Part shown: one piece after another, positions 34,789 to 47,214 of the stretch
Position numbering within the stretch: position 1 is the first letter of the stretch
How the letters are laid out: the number at the start of each line of letters is the position of its first letter
Assembly (NCBI GenBank): GCA_017311185.1
Contig: JAESUZ010002878.1
Coordinates: 186,001 to 250,000, forward strand
DNA length: 64,000 nucleotides
Direction: 5' to 3'
From: Proteles cristata cristata
Taxonomy: Eukaryota > Chordata > Mammalia > Carnivora > Hyaenidae
Notes under the pieces: generated by a model
The model's input: only the letters and a program-made list of their open reading frames with translations
The model's database searches: none
What the model was told of the DNA's origin: nothing
Program-made: the position numbers and the translations under genes

Positions 34789-35374
34789 ACAGCTTATCCT
34801 TCTGGTATAGGAAGTCTTCCACCAAGCAATGCCTATCTTTGCCCAAGGCCCACAGAAAAATTTGGGGTCCTCCATTTCCACCTACTAATATTGTAGAATT
34901 AGGGAATCAGTGCTTCTTTCTGGCAACCGTCCTTTAGAACCATCATGACGCAAGGTGCTAAAATTCTGTGTGTATTTATCTCTGGGTTTCTCTGAGGGTA
35001 AGTCCTAGGGAAACAGTTATCAGTCACTGCGTTTTCCTCTTTGGACAGACATGATTGTGAGTGTCGTAGGGCTGTCACACAGAGACTTCCAGAGGCAAGG
35101 TACAAGTAAACCAGTGGTAATTGAATTTAGGTAGAATAAAATACATGTGCTTTCTTTTCAATGAGATACACATGTAGGTCTTCCAGAGAAATAAAAGGGA
35201 AACAGAGCTCCTAACTAGACATTATGACATTCTAACTAGATATAACATTCTATGTTATGTTTGTTGTATTTGTTATGTCTGTGAAACGGGAAAGAATAAC
35301 ATATCTCAGTTTAATATTTATTTTTTTAAGTGGCTACATAGGTTTTATACTGAGTGTGGATTTTAAAATAACAC
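34789..35374. other. Unassigned sequence
   Basis: No gene or recognised repeat. One 68-codon minus frame (34899-35105) without features. Confidence 0.4.
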
Positions 35375-35530
35375 CAACTTGAATTCTAGTGCAACTTATG
35401 ATGTTTACCAGCTGAGTGTACTTTGGCATTCGCAATACTTCAACTTCAGTTTCACTGTCTGAACTGGACATATTAGTATCTATATCACAGAGTTTATAAA
35501 GTATATAAAAGTACTACAGAGTTGAAGACA
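35375..35530 (+). mobile_element. MIR SINE fragment
   Basis: ACCAGCTGAGTGTACTTTGG, CAACTTCAGTTTCACTGTC and ATTAGTATCTATATCACAG follow the plus-strand MIR order. Diverged. Confidence 0.6.
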
Positions 35531-37383
35531 TAAAAATGTTAAGTACATTAAGGACCTGATGGTATAAACTAACAAGACTAGACTTTAGAATTTGTTAGAC
35601 TTTATTTGTGATTCTGTCTTTGCCAGTAGTTTAACTACAGTAGATTTTAAAATTTCTCTGAAAGTTGTTTGAGCTTGCAGTTGAGGCCACTGGCTGTCTG
35701 CCAAACTCACAAGTGTAGGTAGTGTGTTACGTGAGGGCCAAATCTTTCTAACACCACACGGGTCTCTGGCCCAATAAGTGGAGTTTGATAGTAATTCTTA
35801 CTACAAGAAAGAAAATTAATAATAAAGTAAAATAAAGTTTCTGGTAACCTCAGTTTTCTTTAATTTTAAAAGGAGCTGACAATACCTTGCAGACCCTTGG
35901 GAAGAGTCACATGTAATCATATGTTTTATACAGTGTCATGTGCAAAGTCAGAAAGCAATTAAAAGTGGACTTGATTATCATTATGGCTGTCATTCAAAAT
36001 TCTTACATAAATTATTTTGAAGCAAAACCATATGTAAAATAAATCAATCAAAACCTTGCAATAGATGTAGATCCTAGGATTTTTTTCTTTTTCTTTTCTT
36101 TTTTTCTTTTTTTGTGCATTTCTTCTACATGTTTATTTTCTGCACCATTCAAATTTAGATTTAAAAACTCTTGAAGAGACTCAAGTCTCAGGGTAAAGAT
36201 GGAATATTAGCAGGTGAGTTTCTTTGCCAAAACACAGGCCACTACTCCTCCTTGGTACAAGCTTCCAGTTCATTCTGTTTCTGTGTCAATTTTTTGTTAT
36301 GGCCTGAGACTGGACTGTTTGAAGGATCAGAACTGAAAATCTTCAGACTGGAAGATGAAATGGATTCCACTTTAAGCTCTTTAATTAGTTTCTAGAGCTT
36401 TCTCTTTCAAGCACGACTTCCATAGAAAATGAACTCCTTTTGGAGTTTTTCCAAAGCTCATTTTAGCTGTATTCATAAAATATATTTGGCCTAATAAACT
36501 AAGTCTATTTTTAAAAGGTGATAACCAGAGGGCTGTTTTTTTTAATTTACTTATTAAATAAAGAGTTTGAGTTTTCTTTTATTGCTGACTATCTGTGCCC
36601 TTTTTCTATGCTAGGAAATTGTCAAGATTCTGTTCATAGGAATTCATTTATGGCCTTGAAAGTTATAGTTATTGCACATAAGGAATATGTCCACTCTGAA
36701 TTTACCATTAACACATTAGATAGCTGTGTAATTTCTCCGCTTCCAACTATGAACTGAAGAGAATTCTCAGTTCAGTGTTTGCATCTTGGCTTCTGTTTGT
36801 TGATATCTTCAGGCCTAGATATGTAAAGCCTTCGTCCGGTTTCTGCAGCCAAGTTTCTCAGATGCCCTAGTACTCTCTCTTGGTATCTGGTAAAGCAGTA
36901 AGAACTGCTTTATTGCATGAGAAACATTGATGATGCATCAGGATCCTTTCTTTTGATAGAACATGTCCAGCGATCTCCTGCTTTAGTATCACTGTAGCAT
37001 ATCCCACAGACTGTTAGCTTCACACTGATCTAAGGAAGCCCCTAATATAACTGCTAGAAAAAGTCACAGGCAGCAAATCTGATTGCAGTGTGTTAGCAGT
37101 TCTTCTACTTTGGATACAACCAAGATTTTATACCCCTTACTGTCTTAAGAGTAACTGCTTCCAAGCAAGTTTTACATGAGAGCAAGAGATCTAAGCCAAA
37201 ATGACTAATGTGATTTTGCTCATATTTTCAATATGCAGTCCTCTTACACTCAAGATATCCTTGGCATATCTTTTCCCAGGACGTTTGTCCCCTGTCCCCC
37301 ATACTTGGGGCCCAAGATATACTTCACATTCCTCTTTCATAGCAATACTCCTCTATGTGGTGTCCACAGATGATCTGTTAAAC
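35531..37383. other. Unassigned AT-rich sequence, no gene
   Basis: No confident repeat. T-rich/pyrimidine tract at 36079-36115. Frames of 74-82 codons (36171, 36518 and 37201 plus) show no domain. Confidence 0.45.
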
Positions 37384-37395
37384 AGCCAAGAAGAT

Positions 37396-37610
37396 GGGGC
37401 ACCTGGGTGGCTCAGTCGATTAAGCGTCCGACTTCAGCTCAGGTCATGATCTCACAGTTCGTGGGTTCGAGCCTCGCGTCGGGCTCTGTGCTGACAACTA
37501 GCTCAGAGCCTGGAGCCTGTTTCAGATTCTGTGTCTCCCTCTCCCTCTCTGACTCATTCTGTCTCTATGTCTCTCTAATGTTAAATAAAACATTTAAAAA
37601 ATTTTTAAAA
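37396..37610 (+). mobile_element. Feliform SINE with short TSD
   Basis: Head GGGGCACCTGGGTGGCTCAG; B-box region GTGGGTTCGAGCCTC; tail GTTAAATAAAACATTTAAA. Imperfect TSD AGCCAAGAAGAT/ATCCAAGAAATT. Confidence 0.94.
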
Positions 37611-37794
37611 ATCCAAGAAATTGTTATGAGTTGACAAAAGTATAATATGTTACCCTTATTAGAATCTCTTTGATGGGTTTTATACAAAGGCACTTTAATG
37701 ACTATATCAAAAAGGAAAAGAAAACAGATACTTTTGTCTGGATTACCATGGTATAATCACCCAAAAACTACTACCTTGAAATGCAACCTCTAAT

Positions 37795-37935
37795 TCATTT
37801 TCTTTCTTTCACACTAGGCTGTGAGTTCCCAGAGTAGGTATGAGATTCTGTTTGACTTTGTATCCTTAGTAGTCAGAATAGCACCAGGCACATACTATCT
37901 CAAGAATGTTTGTTGTATGAACGAATGAGGAGTGA
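37795..37935 (+). mobile_element. L2 LINE 3' end
   Basis: Sense L2 3' end: CTAGGCTGTGAGTTCCCAG, TTTGTATCCTTAGTAGTC, AGCACCAGGCACATACTA and TGTTTGTTGTATGAACGAAT. Clear order and orientation. Confidence 0.75.
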
Positions 37936-38389
37936 ACGATGCTCAGATAGTATAAGCCAACAGGATGCAAATACATATTTGAAGAATAGGACCTGAACAG
38001 AACAATGTGTGATCTTTCAGTCTCCAGCCATGTAAGTGAGATTAGCCTGAGCTTCATACCTCGGAAACAAACAGATGAACAAAAAGTACACACCTGACAT
38101 TGTGAGAACAGAAACTCAAGGCATTTACCATAAGAATGTGCTCTGAGGCAAATTAGATTTACAAAGATCCTTCCTTTAAGTGAGAGTGAAAAAGGAAACC
38201 AACAAACTGGAACAAACCATTTCTTCTCCAAAAATCACAAGGACAGGAGAACGAAGAGAGAGGATGAGGGAACAGCATTATAGCCTCAGACCCGTACCAA
38301 GCCCATGTGTCATAACAACACTCTAGGAGGATTGTCGGGTCATGTATACAACCTGTGGAAAATGAGTGTATGCATTTATTGTCCTACTG
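37936..38389. other. Unassigned sequence
   Basis: A 121-codon minus-strand frame (37866-38231) overlaps the L2 end and this stretch. It has no domain and a composition typical of chance frames. Confidence 0.4.
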
Positions 38390-38404
38390 AAAAACTCAAT
38401 TGTG

Positions 38405-38583
38405 GGGACACCTAGGTGGTTGGCTCAGTTGACTAAGTGTCAGCTCAGCTCATGATCTCACAGTTCCTTAAGTTCAAACCCCATGTCGGGCTCTGTGCTA
38501 ATAGCTCTGAGCCTGGAGCCTCATTCAGATTCTGTGTCTCCCTCTCTCTCTCTGCCCTTCCCCCACCTGCGTGCGCTTGCTCG

Positions 38584-38618
<35 letters not shown>

Positions 38619-38635
38619 AAAAATTAATAAACATT
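38405..38635 (+). mobile_element. Feliform SINE with perfect 15-bp TSD
   Basis: Head GGGGACACCTAGGTGGTTGG carries an extra GGTT-type insertion near the A box. The CT block is extended (TCGCTCTCTCTCGCTCTC plus a long TC run). Perfect TSD AAAAACTCAATTGTG at 38390-38404 and 38636-38650. Confidence 0.95.
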
Positions 38636-38650
38636 AAAAACTCAATTGTG

Positions 38651-41600
38651 GAGTTTTTCCATTTAAAAAGTAACACATGCTTATTTTTTAAATCAACAAG
38701 TTTCTAAGCGATGTACAGATTTTATAAGAATAAAAACTTTAAATAAATGCACTGTCTTTCACATGGCTGTGATAAACATATTATAATTTATAATTAAGAT
38801 TTATTTGTCCTCAAAGAATGGCTTTTAAATGTCATTTGAAAAAAAAGTCAAGAATGCTACCTGAAAAATAAAACCAAGCCATATATTTAACATTTTCAGA
38901 TACTATTTTTCTTACTTTATGGCCTTTAAGATTATGCCAGTGTAGGTGGGGGCAGGAGAGTGTATTTTTGTGTATTATTATCACACTAGGATTCTGTGGC
39001 TTCTTTGTTTTCTTCACATTTTACCTAAAGGCAAATTACATCAAAATGAAGATAAAAATGTTACCATCGTCCCATAAATATTCATCAAGGTATGTTTTTA
39101 GGTAAATGTTGTTAATGTTTGGAAGTTATAGAAAGTCATAAATACACTACTGGAAAGGTTAATTTCCCTTCCAACTCCAGAGAGGAGAAAGAGAGAGATA
39201 GAAACAGAGACATTGTATTTCCTGCGCTGTAGGCTATGCTGAGCTAGTAGCAAAAGTAGAATGCAATTGAAACCATGAAAATAAAATGTCCATTAAACTG
39301 GTATTCATTTCTCAGACAGCTAGGAGGCAGCATGTATCAACCATGTGAGCGTAATTACTGTATAATTTCTGAAAATATGTGGTGGGAGTCAGTTATTCAC
39401 CATGTCAGGACTTATTTTTGGATTTGTAAAAGATCGCAACGTTGGATAATAACATGGTGTCAGCCCTGCATGAGGAGACAGAAAGATGAAGTCTAAATTG
39501 TTCTGAATGCCTGCAAATGGATCAAATGGCTCAAAATAATAACTCAATTTTTATTAGGACTGTGATGATACTTTCCACCTTTCAGAAATGCATTCTTTAT
39601 GGTACAAAATGTGCTATATAAAATTGCTAAACTCTATTGTCCTGAAAAAAATTATAGAAAAGTAAAAATAATGGAATGAACTGCTTAAGAGAGAGAGAGA
39701 ACCACAGATGAAACAGCAGCTCAATAATGTGTATTCAAAAGTTTTTCTAGTAAATGGAACCAAAGGTCTCCTCACCTTATATTCTACTACTTATTTATAC
39801 TTTGAAAGCCTTGATAGATCAGAGCTAAGTTTGATCATTTGGCATTCTAAAGATAACATACTTTGTGTTTATTCTCCTCTTGATGGTTTTGACTCTAAAA
39901 ATAAACTTGTTTATTAGAGCGTGTATAGAAAAAAAATATCTTGAGAGGATTCACTGGAAAAAAATAAGGCAATGAGAAAATTAAATTTCATTTTAGAACA
40001 GAATTTGGGTGGTTTCTATATTTCCCATAATATGGTAGCATTTGCTCCATGTATTTTGTTATCTCTAAAAATAGAAAAATCACAAAGTCTTCCACCAGCT
40101 GATCAAGTGCTGTTGGAGCTTGGTGATAGATTTTCACACCTCAACAACATTGATTTAATCCTCAAAGTTGTACTGAAAAAGTAAAAAGCAGTTGAATGTA
40201 TGGTAGGTAAGGAAATGGATGAGAAACAGAAGGAAGTAGGGGAAACACAAGGAAATACTGTCGCTATCCCTCCCACCTCTGACATTCAACCTACCTACAA
40301 GGCGATGAGGTGTTCAAGCCTTCCATACGGTGACTTCAGAAACAGCTTCTGCTGCAACTTAATTAAGATTGGTTGATGCAATGAAATCAACGTCCCCTAA
40401 GTAATGGCATGAGCAATATATTGTTTCTCCCTTTGGTCAGTTTCACTGCTAGGTATTCAAACACACTAAAAGTAGTTTGAGGTTAGAATGACATTTGCTT
40501 TGCAAGTTCACGTTTTGTTTTTTTTTTAATAGCTACACTATCAGTTTGTACTGAGTGAAGGCTAACATTGAATTTCCAAGGTTTTAGAATGACCTGTGTC
40601 AGAACTCTTCTGGCATGAAATATTATGCATAATTCATAATGCCTGAACTCTTCAAAATTCAACAAGCATGATTTAATTTCAGACTAGTAGATTAGAATTA
40701 GTATGACATTTTTGGCATTGTTATTAATTTTAATAACAAAAGAAACAATTATATGAATATGGCCAAAAAGTCTATTAAATAATGTATTTTAAAAAATCCT
40801 AGCATATATGCCTAAATTGTCCTTCATAATTGGCAATTAAAATGCTTTTTGTGCTCAAAAAAGTTTAATTGAGCAAAAGTTTTTTTCTTTTTTTTATGAA
40901 TTTAATAATCTGTCCAGAAATATATTTGGTCAAAGTTAGTGGGTGAACTGACATTTCAGAATCCAATCTCTTATGCTCTACCTTCAGGTTCAAAACCTTT
41001 GATCAATTATACAATAGCATCCTTGAAGATCAAAGAATCCCTAACTGCTAGTGAGCAAGTACAGGGAAGGGCAGTATCACTGGAGTGAAGTCATTCATAA
41101 CATGAAGTTATAGGACAAAGAGAATAACAATCTTAAGAGTATATTTATTTTCTTCTTTTTTTTCATGTAGAAAGTAATGGTGTGAACGGATATAATTCTG
41201 TCAAGCTAATCAGATACGTGTTTTAAAGTGAGCATAATTGAAATTCTGGTTGCCTTTAAAAACATTTGAGAGCAAAAAAATCAATATGTCATAATGTCAG
41301 GGAATCTTTTGAATTAAAATGTTATATCATCTATTAGTTTCTCTCTTAGGCCAGTTCAACATTGGCTTAAAAGTGCAATCACTAGGGAAGATGACCAGAT
41401 GACCCACCCTCAATGATATCAAATTAAGGACTGAAGCATATTTGGGTAACATGATTTCTGTAATTCAGTAAATCAAAATTCAAAGTAACAGCCCAGTAAG
41501 GCTGTGAAATGCACTGGTCAAACATGGAATCTATTTTCTGAACATTTTCTAATATGCTAATTTCAGGGGTGAAGAGAAAACATCTAAAGTCATTTTTCAA

Positions 41601-41923
41601 CAATAAACCATATAGGTAAAATTGTTTTGTGCATCACATGAGAAATAGGTTTATGTGTGGCTTCACAGCCAGTTTTCTTAATTAGTGTAAACAACTTAAG
41701 CAGCTTAAAGGTATTTCTAGCTTATTAAAAATTCTCTTTATAACCTTATAAGAATAGATTTATAATGAATTCATGCTAAGAAGCATTTGTTAAATTTAGA
41801 AATTTGAGAACAACATGCTAACATATTGTTCATTCTGTTTATGTGTCTAATCCCTCTTCTCTAAATTATTGCTGTATTTAGCTGTTTCTTGAGAAGAACA
41901 GTTTTAACAAATCTGTGATTACT
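38651..41923. other. 3.3 kb without recognised interspersed repeats or genes
   Basis: No SINE, LINE or LTR that I recognise, only short T-runs and a GA tract near 39184-39200 and 39691-39702. Frames of 60-73 codons lack domains. Possibly old unique noncoding DNA. See findings. Confidence 0.45.
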
Positions 41924-42139
41924 GGGGCTCCTGGGTGGTTCAGTCAGTTAAGCGTGCAACTTCAGCTCAGGTCATGACCTCACAGTTTGTGACTTCGAGC
42001 CCAACATGGGGCTCTCTACTGACAGCTCAGAGCCTGGAGCCTGTTTCAGATTCTCTGCCCCCCGCCCCCCCACTCCCGCTCCTCCTCTGATTGTGCTCTG
42101 TCTCTCCAAAATAAGTAAACATTAAAAAAGTAAAAAGAA
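41924..42139 (+). mobile_element. Feliform SINE with TSD
   Basis: Head GGGGCTCCTGGGTGGTTCAG, a C-rich stretch near 42057-42070 in the CT block and tail AAAATAAGTAAACATT. TSD AACAAATCTGTGATT/AACAAATCTGAGATT. Confidence 0.94.
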
Positions 42140-42689
42140 AACAAATCTGAGATTCTTAACAATTGGTCAAATTCCACTGACCAATATGCCTTCTAGTCTA
42201 TTAAATCAAACTTCATATTGCTTATGTGTTTTAGGAATGTATACAACTATGTACATTGTTGGATTCTATTTATTGCATTAAAAAGTGCCCTGATATTTCC
42301 AGTGCTGTCAAGTAGTAATAGATAACATTTTTTGAGAGTTTGCCCTGTAATGGGATTTTTAATGCAGATTTTGCCTGCAATTTTTGCATTCTAGAGCAAT
42401 GGCTAAACCCTATGGCAAAATTAAAGAGGCGCTTGTATAGTGAGCAAAATATAAATAAGTAGAAGCCTGGCAATGTAAATGAGAAAAAAGAACTTTGGAA
42501 ATTCTCTGATTCTGCAGAATTAGTGTCCATCGTTAAATTGGCATAGCAATTTATGTTATTTGACTTGATTGCTAGAAAGTTGCTAAATTCATTGTTCTCC
42601 TGAGCTCCTGCTGCCTCCAAACTGAGCAATATCTACTCTAAGGAGATAGAATTTATAGAAAAGGAAGTAAACAACAGACTAAGGACATT
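42140..42689. other. Unassigned AT-rich sequence
   Basis: A 119-codon minus-strand frame (42270-42629) has no domain or conserved motif I recognise. Confidence 0.4.
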
Positions 42690-42810
42690 ATGTATATTAT
42701 CTAATTCTCATGCACTCACAAAATATGAGGTTAGACTATTATTAAACTTATAGATGAGGAAATTGAGGTCAAGATTAAATGGCTGGCTTTATCCTATCCT
42801 AATATTAAAC
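42690..42810 (-). mobile_element. MIR fragment (probable)
   Basis: ATTATCTAATTCTCATGCA, ATTATTAAACTTATAGATG and AGGAAATTGAGGTCAAG match the antisense MIR/L2-type 'TTTTACAGATGAGGAAACTGAGG' segment. Confidence 0.5.
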
Positions 42811-43140
42811 AGTAAATCCTCCTCCCCTACCAGAATGAAACAGGTCACATTCACAAAAGCAATACAAATTTTAAGAAATAAAAATAAACATGTGTGCTGT
42901 CTTTATGTGAATAAACCTAAGTCTATGTAGTGGTAACAATTCAGAAAAGACTTGAAGATATGGAGAAAATTAACCTTTTTTTCACTGATGTGAAAATTCA
43001 CTAGGCAAGTATTTGTTCAGCATATATGTTCTAAATATTGGGTACATTTAGGCTAATAAATTACTCAGGAAAGAGATAATACGCTAAAATCCAAATAAAA
43101 ATAAAGGCTAAGAAATTAGTGTGATAGGGCTTGATTGGAT
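42811..43140. other. Unassigned AT-rich sequence
   Basis: Nothing recognised. Confidence 0.4.
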
Positions 43141-43150
43141 GGCTACTTTA

Positions 43151-43687
43151 ATTAATTAGTTAATTTACATTTTTGTTCAGGTGTAGAATTTAGTGATTCA
43201 TCACTTACACTGGTGCTCTTCACAAGTGCAGTACTTAATCCCCATCTCCTCTTTCCCCCATTCCCCCACCCACCTCCCCTCCAGCGACTCTCAGTTCTCT
43301 ATACTTAAGAGTGTGTTTCTTGTTTTGCTATATTCATTTTTCCACATGTGAGTGAAATCACATGGTATTTCTCTTTCTCTGACTTATTTCACTTAGCATT
43401 GTACTCTCTAGCTCCATCCACTTTGCTGCAAAAGTCAAGATTTCATTCTTTTTAGTGGCTGACCTTTTCTTTATCCATTCATCAATTGATAGGACATTGG
43501 GCTCTTTCCATAATTTGGCTATTGTTGATGATTCTGCTGTAAAAATAGGGGTGCATGTATCCCTTTGAGTCAGTATTTTTGTATCTTTGGATAATTACCT
43601 AGTGGGGCAATTGCTGGGTCATAGGGTAATTTTTGGAGGAACCTCCACGTGGTTTTCCAGAGTGGCTGTACCAGCTTTCATTTGGGG
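43151..43687 (-). mobile_element. Carnivore-age L1, heavily 5'-truncated, with TSD
   Basis: Antisense L1 3' region, about 540 bp: TTCACTTAGCATTGTACTC, TTTATCCATTCATCAATTG and AGAGTGGCTGTACCAGCTTT. A TSD, GGCTACTTTA, lies at 43141-43150 and 43688-43697. The reversed A-rich tail appears as the TTAATTAGTTAATTTAC text at the left. Low decay relative to the other L1 pieces here. All ORF sequence except a little of the 3' end is missing. Confidence 0.85.
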
Positions 43688-43697
43688 GGCTACTTTA

Positions 43698-44149
43698 GAT
43701 TGGGTGATTGGAAAGCTTTACTTTGGAGAAGTTGTTCAAGTTGGGATAGAAATGACAGTGAGAACACATTTATATAAACATCAAGGGAAAGAACAGAAAT
43801 AAGGCTGTTATGTTGGAGCATAGTGGTTGAAGTTGATAGTGGTCAATTTACTTTTTGAATTTGGAATGAAAAAGAAGAAACAAGTAAAATAATTTTTAAT
43901 GCAAGTCAGAAGTATTTGTTTTAAGGTTCAGGCCAAGCTAGTGTCCTTACTATAGTTTTGATAGATGTCACTATTTTACAATAACACTAAAATTCTAACA
44001 AAATGAACACATATGTATAAGCATTCAATAAAAATAAATAAAAAGTCCAAATTGGAAATTCACAAATATAAATAACTCATAGTCTGTAGTCATGTGAAAA
44101 ATATTTAACTTAGTACTATTAAGGGAATTAATACTAACATTCATAATAA
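43698..44149. other. Unassigned sequence
   Basis: AT-rich. Nothing recognised. Confidence 0.4.
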
Positions 44150-44610
44150 TCCAAGTGTCAAATTTCAACTGATAAAAATAATAACTGATGCTAGCAAGAC
44201 TATATAGAAACAACACTGTAGGGGTGCCTAGGTGGCTTAGTCGGTTAAGCATCCGACTTTCGCTTGGGTCATGATCTCGCAGTTCGTGGGTTCGAGCCCC
44301 GCGTCGGGCTCTGTGCTGACTGCCCGCTCAGAGCCTGGAGCCTGTTTCAGAGTCTGTGACTCCCTCTCTCTCTGACCCTCCCCTGCTCACGGTGTCTCTC
44401 TCTCTCTCTCTCCTAGAAATAAATAAAATATTAAAAAAAAAAAAAGAAACAACACTGTAACTCACTTCTAGTGGAAATGTAAATTGCCATACCCTTTCTG
44501 GAAAGCAATTTGTCAGTATATATGGAAAACTAAAAATATGATCATAATTTTCACCAATGATTTCCACTTGAATATTTCTTGTCAAGCTTACTTGTGCTTT
44601 TAGCATTGAT
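44150..44610 (+). mobile_element. L1/HAL1-type 3' fragment split by a SINE
   Basis: After removing the SINE at 44221-44444, GTGGAAATGTAAATTGCCAT, GGAAAGCAATTTGTCAGTA and CCAATGATTTCCACTTGA follow the sense 3' region of old L1/HAL1 elements. Confidence 0.5.
44221..44444 (+). mobile_element. Young-subfamily SINE, perfect 15-bp TSD, intact B box
   Basis: Head GGGGTGCCTAGGTGGCTTAG, B-box region GTGGGTTCGAGCCCC (consensus-like), tail CTAGAAATAAATAAAATATT plus A-run. Perfect TSD AGAAACAACACTGTA at 44206-44220 and 44445-44459. Both internal pol III promoter boxes look usable. Confidence 0.96.
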
Positions 44611-44619
44611 CACACATCT

Positions 44620-44820
44620 TTTTTTAAATGTTTATTTATTTTTGAGAGAGAAAGCATGTGCAAGTGGGAGAGGAGCAAAGAGAGAGGTGAACAGAGGATT
44701 TGAAGTGGGCTCTGTGCTGATAGCAGAAAACCACATGTGGGGCTCAAACTCACAAAATGTGAGATCATGACCTGAGCCAAAGTCAGAAGCTCAACAGACT
44801 GAGCCATGCAGGTGACCCCC
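44620..44820 (-). mobile_element. Feliform SINE, older
   Basis: Minus-strand copy with middle and head diverged (GAGCCATGCAGGTGACCCC). A weak TSD, CACACATCT/CACACATAC, flanks it. Confidence 0.9.
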
Positions 44821-45430
44821 CACACATACACACCTATCTAATATAAGTATTATTATAGGCTGTGTTCTTTTAGTAGGCTTCAAAATTTGGGAAAGAACCT
44901 CCCATTGAGCCAGAGTAGGATATTTCAACTGCAATGCAACATGTGTATGAGACAACACAAAGGAAGAAAAGTAAAAAGCTTTTCATTATACCCCATCAAA
45001 TGCAATGTTCCAAAAATATCTGTTTGGTACAATTTAGCAACTGAATGGCCCGGGGCTTCTGCTCAGTTATTGACTGACTGTAACCTACAACTTAGTCTCT
45101 AGAAGGCATATTCACTGACCATCCCAGCAACAGGACATGTTATTCTGCCTTTCTAAGTGTGATGTGAAGATTTACTTATCTGTTTTTCAGTACTTACTGT
45201 ATTTGGGGAATGGGTATGGAGTTTCTGGCATAATTTATTAAAGAAAGTTCTCATAATTTTAATTTCATTTATTCCAAGAAGGTATAAAGCGTATCTATAT
45301 AGTTATCTCTCAACCTAGTTCTACTTACCTAAAGAGATATATCTCTATTTGTGATGTATTCTTGTAAACATATGAAACTACATACATACAAATTTATAAC
45401 TATGTGTCTATAGACAGATATAAAATGATA
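44821..45430. other. Unassigned sequence
   Basis: No gene or recognised repeat. One 71-codon plus frame (44887-45102). Confidence 0.4.
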
Positions 45431-46330
45431 ATATAATTGATGTCACTAATGAAATCAGGCTTGAGTTGAAATTTGAAATATTGGTAAGAGTCCCTTAAGC
45501 AAAGGAGAAAAAACATTCTAGACTGAAGTAACATAATGTGTAAGGCTCCATGATAGAAGCAAAGTAATTTTGAGACACGAAATGTGGGTCATGCAGCTTC
45601 AGCACACAATCCAAGGATGCGTATACAAGAGCCAACTGGAGATTTAAACACAGGTCAGAATTTATATGACATTTTTGGCCATGTTAACTAAATGTTTTGT
45701 TTTTTTTATTAAATGAGCAGTGGAAAACTCCAGAGTGTTAAAAAGGAGCAATTACAATTAGATTTATTTTTCAAAATATCCAGTGTGGTCATTGTGTAAA
45801 GAAGGAAGTTAAAATGGTGGTTAATGAATATGGAAATGACTAAAGATTGGCCCTGGGAAGTGACAAGAGATATGGAAAGAAATAGACAAAATTAGGATAT
45901 ATTTAGCGGGGAGATGACTAAAACCTCTCGATGAATTGGGTGTGATTTGACAAAGGAGAAAGACCTCAAAAGTGACATCTGGATTTATGACTTACACCGA
46001 TTTCATAGATAATGTCACTGAATGGAACTAATTACTTCTTAGACTTGAACAAGCCATATTTGTGTAAAAATTATTAAGTGTCGGGAGTTCAGTCTGACTT
46101 GGACAAAAATGTCAAGTAGGCGAGGGTGACATAGTCATGGTCTTTCCAAGTGACATGAGTATAGGAGTCATTCATGCTTTGGAGGTAATCAGAAGTATGC
46201 AAATAGGAAGAGAGATGCAGAGTCAGACATGGAAGGATCTGGTTCAGAACCTACAGCAACGCCAGCACATAGTGGCTAAAGAGAGGAAGATGAGCCTACA
46301 GATATGTTTAACCAAGGGTATTGCAGTGCC
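45431..46330 (-). mobile_element. L2-like LINE, internal part (probable)
   Basis: GAGAAAAAACATTCTAGAC, ATGTGTAAGGCTCCATGATA, TGAATTGGGTGTGATTTGAC, AAGTGACATCTGGATTTATG and GGGAGTTCAGTCTGACTTGG resemble the antisense body of an L2-type LINE. Strongly decayed, and boundaries are guesses. Confidence 0.4.
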
Positions 46331-46970
46331 ATAGTCATCCCAGAAAGAAATTATTTTTAAAAAGGAGAGAATGACTAAGACAATACTATTGTGGGGTCAG
46401 AAAGGATGAAGTTTGAAAGTTTCCCATTGAATTTAGAAAGATTAATGTTATGAGTGACCTTGATAGCTTTATGTTGATGAACGACAAGTATGGGAGCCAT
46501 GCCTGAGGGCATCCAACAGTGAAAAAGAGATGAGGACATAGACACGTAGGCCCTAAAGAAGAAGGGGTATACAAAGTGAAAATCATCTTATGTGTATGCT
46601 CAGTTGTACATTCTGAAACAAACTTACTTTTAAAAAGTAACAGAAACCTGTCCTTAGTTTAGTTTTATCTTGAATTATTACTTATTCCATCCCTCCTTTT
46701 ACTGACAAACCACTTTAAATAGTATTCAACTCCTTCCTCAAATTAATTTCCTCTTCAAGTTATTACAGTATAGCTTCTATTACTTCACCTGCTTTCAGAA
46801 GTAATTCCATTCTTGCAATAGGCTTTCTTATCACGAGCATCATATCCAAAGGTATGTTTTAGTTTTCCCCTCCTACTTCATTTCTCAGAATTTATTTGAA
46901 ACTCCAAATAACCCCAAATAAGTTAATCCCATTAACTTTTCATTATTATTTTTAAACCTCTATTTTATTC
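46331..46970. other. Unassigned AT-rich sequence
   Basis: Nothing recognised. Confidence 0.4.
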
Positions 46971-47173
46971 TTTTTTCTTCCTTTTGGAAAGAGAGAGAGA
47001 GAGAGAGAGAGTGAGCACGGGAGAGGGACAGAGAGGGAAAGAGAGAATTCTAAGCAACCTCCATGCTCAACGGGTAGTCTGGTGGCAGGACTCAATCCCA
47101 CGACCCTGGAATCATGACTTGAGCCAAAAATCAAGTCTGACACTCAACGGACTAAGCCACGAAGGCACCTCTA
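46971..47173 (-). mobile_element. Older carnivore SINE with TSD
   Basis: Minus-strand copy with a (GA)n run (46990-47011) and a decayed head (TAAGCCACGAAGGCACC). TSD CCTCTATTTTATT at 46958-46970 and about 47175-47187. Confidence 0.9.
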
Positions 47174-47214
47174 CCCTCTATTTTATTTTTGAACACCCTC
47201 TATTGGATCTCCTC

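Noticed and set aside
37866..38231. 121-codon minus-strand frame
   Set aside because: Overlaps an L2 end in antisense; no motif, signal or domain recognised.
42270..42629. 119-codon minus-strand frame
   Set aside because: No recognisable domain; length is not exceptional for 64 kb of sequence.
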